Shown: positions 9,527 through 17,905 of the stretch, one piece after another
Layout: every line of letters begins with the position of its first letter
Position numbering within the stretch: position 1 is the stretch's first letter
DNA from: Ahaetulla prasina
Taxonomy: Eukaryota > Chordata > Lepidosauria > Squamata > Colubridae
DNA: 64,000 bases
Assembly: GCF_028640845.1 (NCBI RefSeq)
Contig: NC_080546.1
Location: forward strand, 19,439,020-19,503,019
Reading direction: 5' to 3'
Notes under the pieces: generated by a model
What the model was told of the DNA's origin: nothing
Databases searched by the model: none
Seen by the model: the letters and a program-made list of their open reading frames with translations, nothing else
Translations under genes and position numbers: made by a program

Positions 9527-10300
9527 TTGATTCTATGCGTTATTCGCAACAGGAACTCTTGCGCCTGCGAGGTGCCCCCGCCTCGCAGGAATGGCCCACC
9601 ACACTATCGAGGGCCGGCCTCTATGACGGGTCTTGGGACCCACAGAGGTGGCATGCTAAAAGAGGGGTTTTGGGGGTTTTTAAGAAGGGAAATTTTAAGG
9701 GGGGGGAGGGTAAGGGCGGGTAATGGGGGTAACCCGTCGGGTAGGGGGCCAGTTCCTGCACATGCTCGCGGCGGTTTTTCTTTATTAGGTCCAGAGGTTA
9801 TGGGGGGAGAGTGTGTTCCTATCTGTGAGGGTGGTTCTATTGACACGGTAAGTGGGAGAGGCAGATATGGCGGAAGCGAGGGGTCATATCAAGTTCCGGG
9901 AGCGCGTGCTCGATGTTTGAAAGCGATCACGCGCTCCGACCCCTTGGACTTCACCCGTTTCCCGGATGGTCAGGATCCTCAGAGCTTGGGCCTCCGGCTG
10001 ATGTTGTGCAATGCTCGGTCCGTGGTGGACAAAGCCCCTCGTTTGTGACCTTATACAGGGGGTTCCATGGACCTTATGGGCATTAGGGAGCCCTGGTTGG
10101 GCCCTGAAGGGGGCGTGCCCCTGGTTGAGTTGTGCCCGCCGGGTTTCCGTGCATTCCACCAGCCGAGGGCCCAGGGTAGGGGTGGGGGGGTGGCGGTTGT
10201 GATTAGAGAGAGTCTAGAGCCGAGGGAGACCACTGTACCTCAGATTGCCGGGTGCGAATCCTCTTGTGAGATGGGGTCATAGGTGTCAGATGGGTATGCT
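9527..10300 (+). pseudogene. LINE endonuclease region
   Basis: The frame at 9527-10048 ends with RLMLCNARSVVDKAP, the N-terminal motif of an AP-type endonuclease. The next pieces (10067-10282) read DLMGIREPWLGPEGGVP, then FHQPRAQGRGGGVAVVIRESL, which are the following endonuclease blocks (the 'ITETWL' glutamate block appears here as IREPWL). The blocks lie in different frames, separated by single-base shifts. Known family role: nicking target DNA to prime reverse transcription. Confidence 0.65.
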
Positions 10301-11488
10301 GATCACGCACCTGGCTCCTTGCTGCGTGACAGCTGCCCTGCCCGAGCTCCTGGAGGTGCTGGCTGGGTGGTAGTTGAGACCCCAGACTTTTAGTCATGGG
10401 GACTTTAACTTGCCATCGTCCGCCTGCCATCGACGGCAGCTCGGGAGTTCATGGCTTCCATGACGGCCTTGGACATGACCCAAGTAGTTGATGGCCCTAC
10501 TCACATTGGGGTGGCACCCTGGACCTGATTTTTCTCTGGTCAGTGGTTGAGAGATCTGGACTTAAAGGAATTAGTCATTGAACCTTTGTCATGGTCAGAT
10601 CACTCTTCTTCGCCTGGACTTTCTGACCGCCGTTCACCACCGCAGGGAGACGGACCCGACACGTTGGTTCCGTCCCAGGCACCTGATGGACCCGGATGGG
10701 TTCCGGACGGAGCTTGGGCCATTTCCTGAGGGTCTGGCTCACGGCTCGACTGAGGAACTTGTTGCGCCTGGGAACAGGCCGCGACGGGGCCTTGGACCGT
10801 GTCGTGCCTTTGCGGCCTCTGACCCGGCGCAGGTCCCAACCGCCCTTGGTTCTCCGAGGAGCTGAGAGGGATGAAGCGCCGGAGAAGACGCCTGGAGAGT
10901 CTCTGGAGGTCTAGCCGCTCGAAGCTGATCGACACTAGTGAAGTCCTATACTAGACTTACCTAGTGGCATTGAGGAAGCGAGGCGAGCTACGCCTCCTCA
11001 TTGCATCGGCAGATAACCGCCCAGCCGCCCTGTTTGGGTGACCCGCTCCCTCTTACACCAGGGGAGCGGGATGACCCGCTGCAGGACGTGCTGAGGAGTT
11101 TAACGTTATCTATACGATAAAATCGCTCAGCTCGGGATGGTCTGGACCAAGATTGCAGTGATACGGGCGAGATGCGTGAGGGCGGTCTTGGTGACATTGT
11201 GTGGGATGAGTTTGACCCTGTGGCTCCGAGGACATGGACAGGTTGTTGGGTAGGTTGAATGCCACCACGTGTTTACTGGACCCGTGCCCTCTTGGCTGGT
11301 GCTGGCCACCGAGAGGTGACACGAGGCTGGCTCCAGGCGATTACGACCGCTTCTTTGGTGGAGGGTGTCTTCCGCCGCCTTGAAAGAGGCGGTGGTGAGG
11401 CCCTCCTCAAGAAGCCGCCCTGACCCGCTGTTTTAGGTAATTATCGTCTGTCTCCAACCTTCGCTTCACGGCGAAGGTTGTAGAGAGT

Positions 11489-12731
11489 ATGGTGGCATAT
11501 CAATTTCCCTTGCACCTGGATGAAACTGTCTATCTAGACCTGCTCCAGTCCGGTTTTCGGCCCGGTTACAGCACGGAGACGGCTTTGGTCGCGTTGGTGG
11601 ATGATCTCTGGAGGGCCAGGGACAGGGGTTGCTCCTCTGCCCTGGTCCTATTAGACCTCTCAGCGGCTTCGATACCATCGACCATGGTATCCTGCTGCGC
11701 CGGTTGGAGGGATTGGGAGTGGAGGCACCGTTTATCGGTGGTTCTCCTCCTATCTCTCCGACCGGTCGCAGTCGGTGTTGACGGGGGCAGAGGTCGGCCC
11801 CGAGGCGCCTCACTTGTGGGTGCCGCAGGGTCGATCCTCTCGCCTTCTGTTTAACATCTACATGAAGCCGCTGGGTGAGATCATCAGTGGTTTCGTGTGA
11901 AGTACCAGCTGTATGCGGATGACACCCAGCTGTATTTTCACACCGGACCACCCCAACGGTTATCAAGTGCTGTCCCGGTGCCTGGAGGCCGACGGGTCTG
12001 GATGGGGAGAAATAGGCTCAAGCTCAATCCTCCAAGACAGAGTGGCTGTGGATGCCGGCATCCCGATACAGTCAGCTAACCGCTGCTGACCATCGGTGGC
12101 GAGTCATTGGCCCCGATGGAAAGGGTCCGCAACTTAGGCGCCCTCCTGGATGAACGGCTGTCTCTAGAAGACCATTTGACGGCCGCTCCAGGAGAGCGTT
12201 CTACCAGGTTCGCCTGGTACGCCAGTTGCGCCTTTCTGGACCGGGATGCCCTATGCACGGTCACCACGCACTCGTGACGCCTCGCCTGGATTACTGCAAT
12301 GCTCTCACATGGGGCTCCCTTGAAGGGCATCCGAGGCTACAGTTAGTCCAGAATGCGGCTGCGCTGGTGATAGATGGAGCCCTCGTGGCTCCCGTGATAA
12401 CACCCATCCTGCGCAGGCTGCACTGGCTACCTGTGGCTTTCCGGTGCGCTTCAAGGTTTTGGTGACCACCTTTAAAGCGCCCATGGCATTGGGCCGGGCT
12501 ACTTACGGGACCGCCTACTGCTACCGAATATCTCTCACCGACCCGTGCGCCTCACAGAGAGGGTCTCTCAGGGTGCCGCCGGCGCTGCAATGTCGCCTGG
12601 CGACACCCAGGAAGGGCCTTCTGTGGGGCCCCACCCTCTGGAATGAACTACCCCGGACTTCGCCAGCTCGGACCTCCGGACCTTCCGCTGGGCTTAAAAC
12701 GTATTTATTTAATTGTGCAGGGCTGAGCTAG
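11489..12731 (+). pseudogene. LINE reverse transcriptase region, frameshifted
   Basis: Blocks in order: [29 protein letters not shown] (motif A), a QGSILSP-like motif B near 11830, YQLYADDTQLY (motif C, catalytic ADD intact) at about 11900-11935, LDYCNAL near 12285, RLHWLPV near 12417, and a LWNELPR...LKTYLF ending at 12700-12720. Each block is well conserved, but the frame changes many times, mostly by one base. The 2292, 2877 and 59865 fragments carry the same C-terminus. Confidence 0.75.
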
Positions 12732-12740
12732 ATTTTAAAT

Positions 12741-12790
12741 TATTGGTTTTATGATAATTATCAGTGTAACATAAATAATAAGACAGTGAA
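12741..12790. repeat. 50-bp direct repeat, copy 2
   Basis: Identical to 6449-6498. It directly follows the truncated LINE and overlaps by ACAGTGAA the next copied segment. Confidence 0.8.
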
Positions 12791-12849
12791 AATCTCCCCT
12801 TCTCCATAAAGCATGTAAGACAATCAGTAGAGCAAACTTTTAACAAGGT
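12783..12849. repeat. segment S, copy 1
   Basis: Matches 13530-13601 (CTTCTCCATAAAGCATGTAA, then CAATCAGTAGAGCAAACTTT). It differs mainly in the length of a C run. It is followed by CCAATAAAATATTATATTCA (12850 on), matching 14790-14812. Confidence 0.8.
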
Positions 12850-12882
12850 CCAATAAAATATTATATTCAATCAATTTTTTCT

Positions 12883-13526
12883 ACACCGGACCACCCCAAC
12901 GGTTATCAAGTGCTGTCCCGGTGCCTGGAGGCCGACGGGTCTGGATGGGGAGAAATAGGCTCAAGCTCAATCCTCCAAGACAGAGTGGCTGTGGATGCCG
13001 CATCCCGATACAGTCAGCTAACCGCTGCTGACCATCGGTGGCGAGTCATTGGCCCCGATGGAAAGGGTCCGCAACTTAGGCGCCCTCCTGGATGAACGGC
13101 TGTCTCTAGAAGACCATTTGACGGCCGCTCCAGGAGAGCGTTCTACCAGGTTCGCCTGGTACGCCAGTTGCGCCTTTCTGGACCGGGATGCCCTATGCAC
13201 GGTCACTCACGCACTCGTGACGCCTCGCCTGGATTACTGCAATGCTCTACATGGGGCTCCTTGAAGGGCATCCGGAGGCTGCAGTTAGTCCAGAATGCGG
13301 CTGCGCTGGTGATAGATGGAGCCCTCGTGGCTCCCGTGATAACACCCATCCTGCGAGGCTGCACTGGCTACCTGTGGCTTTCCGGTGCGCTTCAAGGTTT
13401 TGGTGACCACCTTTAAAGCGCCCATGGCATTGGGCCGGGCTACTTACGGGACCGCCTACTGCTACCGAATATCTCTCACCGACCCGCGCCTCACAGAGAG
13501 GGTCTCTCAGGGTGCCGCCGACGCTG
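12883..13526 (+). repeat. duplicated LINE reverse-transcriptase segment
   Basis: A 644-bp near-identical copy of 11940-12586. Differences are almost all single-base insertions or deletions. It starts at ACACCGGACC and stops at GACGCTG, far from either end of the LINE, so it is a local copy rather than a new retrotransposition. Confidence 0.85.
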
Positions 13527-13529
13527 GGA

Positions 13530-13601
13530 ACAGTGAAAATCTCCCCCCCCCTTCTCCATAAAGCATGTAAGACAATCAGTAGAGCAAACTTTTAACAAGG
13601 T
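13530..13601. repeat. segment S, copy 2
   Basis: Second copy of the segment at 12783-12849, here continuous with the following unrecognised flank, so this is probably the original position. Confidence 0.75.
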
Positions 13602-13769
13602 AATAAAATAGTCAGATAATCTAGTAGGAGAAATACACTAAATTAAAGCGGAGGCTGACACTGTGTGAGTAAAGAAACGTTGTCTGCATGGTCCTGTCCA
13701 GAGTTGGTCTACATACTTGCAACCCCAGCTGGCCAACACTAATGGCTATTGTTAATATTGGTTCAAAAG

Positions 13770-14060
13770 AAAAATCAGGAGCTAAAAAAGCTGGAGAAAA
13801 TATCTACAGATCCCTCACATCCTGGACATAAATTGTTTCAAGTCTTCCCCTCATGACGCTGGTGCAGGGCATTGCACGTCCAACCAACTAGACAAAAGGA
13901 AAGTTTTTTTTCCCTTGTGCCATCACTGTGCTGAACACCTCACAGTATTGTTTTATATCTAAATATCTTTAGCCATTTTATATGGCTGTAGTAGTATTAT
14001 TATGCTTCTCGCCTTCTCTAACACTCCCTCTTATTGGTATCATTATTATTATGATACCAA
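13770..14060 (+). mobile_element. LINE ORF end and 3' UTR
   Basis: AAAATATCTACAGATCCCTC, CACATCCTGGACATAAATTG and GGGCATTGCACGTCCAACCA form the end of a LINE reverse-transcriptase ORF. The same wording occurs at 47170-47245. The matching 3' tail is at 14720-14812 after interruption by a SINE and an LTR. Confidence 0.55.
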
Positions 14061-14720
14061 TATGAGCCACGGTGGTGCAGCGGTATGCAGTACTGCAGGC
14101 TATTTCTGCTGACTGCCGAATGACTGCCGACTGCCAACAGTTTGGCAGTTCAAGTCTCACCGGCTCAAGGTTGACTCAGCCTTCCATCCGTGTGAGGTCG
14201 GTAAAATGAGGATCCAGATTGTTGGGGACAATATGCTGACTCTGTTAACTGATTAGAGAGGGCTGTAAACACTATAAAGCAGTATGTCAGCTTTGGAAGC
14301 CATATTAGGCCATAAGCGTCTGTGCTGCCACTTTCTCATGTGTGGGAAAGTAGGAGGGGGAGTTAGTAGAGGGGTTGTCTTTAGACATAATAGCATTCTT
14401 CCTGTTGGTCAAAGTCAGGCCGATCCTGCATCTGGAGAAGGAGTGGTCGGAGTGCTGTCTCGAGATGGGATGGATGGTGATTGGAGCATGTGATCGACTG
14501 AGGAGTGAGGGGATGGTTTTGGGGGTTTTGATTTACTGAGGGAAAACCCGGACCACTCAGATTTGGGTTTTCCCAGATGTGCCAATTTATCTGTCCTAGT
14601 AAATAGAACTTTGAAAGATGCTTGTTTCAGAGTTTTTACTTGGAGTTGGGGTTTTTTTCTGAAATGCTGACACAGTATATAAGTCTAAGTGCTATTGCTA
14701 GTGCTATTATGATTCTCACT
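14061..14720 (+). mobile_element. tRNA-derived SINE interrupted by an LTR
   Basis: The head GAGCCACGGTGGTGCAGCGG and body AAGGTTGACTCAGCCTTCC match the common SINE of this window. It is split at 14285-14672 by a solo LTR and resumes with CAGTATATAAGTCTAAGTGC (14673 on), the normal SINE tail. Confidence 0.75.
14285..14672 (+). mobile_element. solo LTR, family C, copy 1
   Basis: The 388-bp block starts TGTCAGCTTTGG and ends GAAATGCTGACA. CAGTA is duplicated exactly (14280-14284 and 14673-14677), as Gypsy-type integrases do. The copy at 24972-25487 shares both ends and GGAAAACC...GGGTTTTCCCAGATGTGCCA. Confidence 0.75.
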
Positions 14721-14814
14721 GTTGCTTTGCATGTACACTGAGAGCTTCTGCACTGGAGAAAAATTCCTTGTGTGTCTAAGCATACTTGGCCAATAAAATA
14801 TTATATTCAATCTA
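14721..14814 (+). mobile_element. LINE 3' tail
   Basis: TGTACACTGAGAGCTTCTGC, then ATTCCTTGTGTGTCTAAGCA, then GGCCAATAAAATATTATATT is the 3' end of the same LINE family that ends in (AATAG)n at 8286. Positions 14790-14812 are the source of a patch at 12850-12872. Confidence 0.65.
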
Positions 14815-14819
14815 TCTAA

Positions 14820-15598
14820 TTTTCTACAAAGTGGGGTCCAGGAAAAGAGCCTTCTTCGCCATGGTTCCTGCCCTTTGGAGGTGAGATTGATTCCCATTGT
14901 TCAGGCCTTCTGCAGGAACCTGAAGACCTGGTTTTGCCAGTTGGCTTGGGTCCCCAGTGGGGAAGCATCACACTGGAAGAGATTAATGAATTTAAGCACT
15001 AATCCCACCTCCCCCTCTTATTTGGCTCTCTCTTCTCCATCTTTTTTTTTTAAAAAAATTAAAATATAATACATATTTTGTGGACAGTTTATTGACTGGG
15101 TCAAATCTTTTTTAAACAATGCTAACAGTAATAATACAAATAAGTATGTATAATCCTGATCTTCCAACTTCAACGGTACCATTCTCTCTTTCTAATTCTT
15201 TATCATTTTTTCCATTAATTCATTTAAACATAAATAACATTTCTTTGCACCATGTATTTGTTATCCCGTACTAAGTTACTAATATTTAATATTTTGAAAA
15301 TTACTCATTATTCCACCATAATTTCAATATCCCAAATGTCTAGGGCTACTAATAAAGTTAGCAAAATTTAACCAATCCCAGGAATCTATCTCAAAATCCC
15401 CAGAATTTATAATCTCTCTTTTCCTAAGCTCTCTCTTCTCCATTTTATGATAATGATTTCAGTTTGATTGCATTGTCATTCCTTTGGGTTACAAATATTT
15501 ATTTTTGACGATTTTAATGTTTTTGTGCTGTAAGCTACCGAGAGTCACTCTGAAACAAGATGGACGGCAAATAAATGTAGTAAATAAATAAATAAGTA
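14820..15598 (+). mobile_element. L2-like LINE 3' end, interrupted
   Basis: The coding tail (AFFAMVPALW-type wording at about 14850-14880, then PGFASWLG) leads to a 3' UTR with GCTGTAAGCTACCGAGAGTC and a (TAAA)n tail at 15575-15595. It is interrupted by the insertion at 15041-15427. Confidence 0.6.
15041..15427 (-). mobile_element. L1-type retroposed insertion
   Basis: Starts with a T run (poly(A) read on the minus strand) and is bracketed by an exact 16-bp duplication GCTCTCTCTTCTCCAT (15025-15040 and 15428-15443). Long target duplications with a poly(A) tail indicate L1-type retrotransposition. The body is an AT-rich 3' UTR without ORF. Confidence 0.7.
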
Positions 15599-15889
15599 GT
15601 ATTCAATCCATTCCCACACCTCCCCGCCGCCGCCAACACGTCTAAAGTGACTGCCACTGTTGGTTAGATTTCTGCTTCCCCGGCTGACTTAATAAATGCT
15701 TGAATGTAAGTAAAACTTTCTAAAATCCTAACATACAGAACAAAAGTGGCATTTGTTATACTCATGGTTGCCTTATTTTCGGAGCACATACACAGTCCCA
15801 CATATTGATTCGGTAGCTGCTTTAGTTTAAATGTCTTAAGGGGAAGGCAACGTCTATAAAATTCTCTGGAAAAAAATAAATCATCAAAG
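15599..15889. other. unrecognised sequence
   Basis: Nothing recognised before the duplicated Gypsy 3' end. Confidence 0.4.
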
Positions 15890-16504
15890 AAATCTGTTAT
15901 TACTATCATTCTGGTACCAGTTCCCAGGGTGTGGATATTTACACAGGCCTCTACAGGGTAAGAATATTTATGTTAGGTTCGGGCAATGAAGAGGCAGGAG
16001 ACCAACGAGTGGCAACAGCTCTTTAGTTTATTGTGACCCAGCAAAAGACAACCGGCAAAAACCCCTCTTTAAATACTCTTTCGGCTGAGGCTTCAACCAA
16101 TCAGCAACGTGCAATTTTCCCGCCCAAAATTCCCTCTCAAAGTTCAAAATACATTACACTCCTTCCCTCCCAGAACGCTTTGTACCTCTATTTACATAAT
16201 ATCTACATGCTATCTCTCTACGTAGTCACGCAGGTAGACAGGGCGTCTCCTAACTCTTTCTGACCTGCGCAGTTCATTTTCTGGGAGAGAGTCGAGCTGG
16301 TCGGAGGGACTGTTTGTTCCTCCCCGCTCCTCCTCTAGGCCGTCCGGCCCTGGATTATTGGCTAAATCGTTCCTGTTGCCTTCAGGAGGAACCGGTTGGC
16401 ATCGCTGGACTTCATTGGAATCAGATAAGTCCTCCACTCGCCTCGGGTTTGAGTCAGCTGCAGATTCAAACAATTGGTAGTCAGGGCCTGGTTGTTTGGT
16501 TTCT
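15890..16504 (-). repeat. duplicated 3' end of Gypsy G1 with host flank
   Basis: 615 bp matching 17586-18200 with only a handful of substitutions. It contains 81 bp of host flank, the ATTTA target copy, an LTR (15971-16158) and the last part of pol (87 codons ending RRSERVRRRPVYLRDYVER). It stops exactly where the poly(T) of an L1-like insertion begins. Confidence 0.85.
15971..16158 (-). mobile_element. extra G1 LTR copy
   Basis: 188 bp, TGTTAGG to ATTACA, the third copy of the G1 LTR. It is part of the duplicated block, not an independent insertion, because both its flanks are also duplicated. Confidence 0.85.
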
Positions 16505-17585
16505 TTTTTTTTTTTTTATTCAAAAAGTTTTACAAAAAAAATTTTCCCCCCCTTTCCCCCCAACCCCTCTCCCTTCACAAACCCCCTCCCCCCTCCCCCC
16601 CTGGCTTCCCGGAACAAACACAAGGTATAGTTAAAAATAAAACAACCATATGCTAAAAAAAATTTTTTTCCCAAAACTATTATACCAATTCTCCCTCTCT
16701 AGCTCTGACTTCCTCCTTACATAACCAAAATCCTTCAAAAAATTAACAATAAACAGTAATAAAATATATAGATCAGTAGAACAAATTAATCCTAAAATAT
16801 TTAAAACCAGCTAAAGCATAAAAATCCAATCCAATTCAGAGAATATCTCCCTTATAACTTCTATAACCATATAATTTCCCCCCCAAGTCTTTCTTACATA
16901 AGATCTTTCGAGAATATTCTATTTAAAATTCAATACAACAGATTATAGAATTTCAATACAGGGAAATTACAATATCTGTTCAACTTTAGTCCTTCCTCGT
17001 CAAAATCCAGTATAAATCCAAATATCTAGTCTTTTATGATGGTTATAAAACATATAATCAACCCATTTCTTCCAAATCTTCCTTACATATTGTCTTTCAG
17101 AAAGGCTAAAATCTTTTTTCAAAAAAAAAAAAAATTCTTTCAAAAATGATACTTTTGTTTCTTGCCATTTTTGATGCATTAGTCTCTGTCTTTCCTTCAT
17201 TACTCCTTTTGAAAAGTCAGTCACAATATTTCCTAATAGTTCCTTATGTCCAAGAATCCACGAGTTAATGCCGTATATTCCCTCAATCCGAAAAGAGAAC
17301 TCTTGGAAAGCATTAACCCTGTGAATTTTTCCATTTCGGGAGACAGCCTCCTGTAGCACAACTTCAGGCTTTTCATCCAAACTTTTTAAAAAAGGCTTCT
17401 TTACATCCATTCCATATTCCAAGTCCTGATTACTTTGGTTAATTTCCTCCAAACTCTCATCCAAAACGCCTCCATTTTTTTCCAATTCGTATTGTTGAAT
17501 AATTAAATACATTCTTTCTGTATAATCCTGTATAAAGTCACGAATCCATTCTTCTGAAAAACCTTCATGGCAAAGTTCTTGCTGA
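16505..17585 (-). mobile_element. L1-like insertion in Gypsy G1
   Basis: The 3' end is a T run at 16505-16518 preceded on the minus strand by AATAAA. Upstream lies a G-rich polypurine stretch (C-rich at 16550-16610 as written), a known feature of L1 3' UTRs. An ORF covers about 190 codons inside it. The cleavage site reads TT/AGAAA on the element strand, close to the L1 preference TT/AAAA. The flanking direct repeats are 615 bp, far beyond the usual 7-20 bp. Confidence 0.6.
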
Positions 17586-17605
17586 AAATCTGTTATTACT
17601 ATCAT
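17000..17605 (-). CDS. unassigned ORF in L1-like insertion
   Basis: 201 codons, the first few lying in the duplicated G1 flank. The protein is rich in charged and aromatic residues: an acidic first half (ELEKNGGVLDESLEEINQSN), then a basic tail with KKDFSLSERQYVRKIWKKW and ending in WIYTGF. I do not recognise a domain. From its place upstream of an L1-like 3' UTR it may be the C-terminal part of an L1 ORF or an L1-mobilised sequence. A run of Phe/Lys codons comes from an A-rich tract. No start of its own can be argued, because the ATG at 17605 belongs to the flank. Confidence 0.4.
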   Translation of the reverse strand: MIVITDFQQELCHEGFSEEWIRDFIQDYTERMYLIIQQYELEKNGGVLDESLEEINQSNQDLEYGMDVKKPFLKSLDEKPEVVLQEAVSRNGKIHRVNAFQEFSFRIEGIYGINSWILGHKELLGNIVTDFSKGVMKERQRLMHQKWQETKVSFLKEFFFFLKKDFSLSERQYVRKIWKKWVDYMFYNHHKRLDIWIYTGF

Positions 17606-17666
17606 TCTGGTACCAGTTCCCAGGGTGTGGATATTTACACAGGCCTCTACAGGGTAAGAATATTTA

Positions 17667-17854
17667 TGTTAGGTTCGGGCAATGAAGAGGCAGGAGACCA
17701 ACGAGTGGCAACAGCTCTTTAGTTTATTGTGACCCAGCAAAAGACAACCGGCAAAAACCCCTCTTTAAATACTCTTTTGGCTGAGGCTTCAACCAATCAG
17801 CAACGTGCAATTTTCCCGCCCAAAATTCCCTCTCGAAGTTCAAAATACATTACA
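17667..17854 (-). mobile_element. G1 3' LTR
   Basis: On the minus strand TGTAATGTATTTTGAAC to CCCGAACCTAACA. A TATA-like GAGTATTTAAAGA lies at 17763-17773 and the AATAAAC polyadenylation signal at 17722-17728. Confidence 0.9.
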
Positions 17855-17870
17855 CTCCTTCCCTCCCAGA
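17855..17870 (-). other. G1 polypurine tract
   Basis: CTGGGAGGGAAGGAG on the minus strand directly upstream of the 3' LTR, the expected primer for plus-strand DNA synthesis. Confidence 0.8.
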
Positions 17871-17905
17871 ACGCTTTGTACCTCTATTTACATAATATTT
17901 ACATG

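Larger units (their letters stand above)
8479..12740 (+). mobile_element. GC-rich L2/CR1-group LINE, 3' end missing
   Basis: A GC-rich 5' region (8479-9500, starting GCATGCGCAAGATGGCGG) is followed by endonuclease, reverse transcriptase and C-terminal coding pieces spread over all three frames. The 3' UTR and (AAT)n tail seen in the 2292 copy are absent, and the sequence switches at 12741 to a copied segment. Losing the 3' end is unexpected for target-primed insertion and points to a later rearrangement. The LINE is the clear cause of the local GC peak. Confidence 0.75.
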
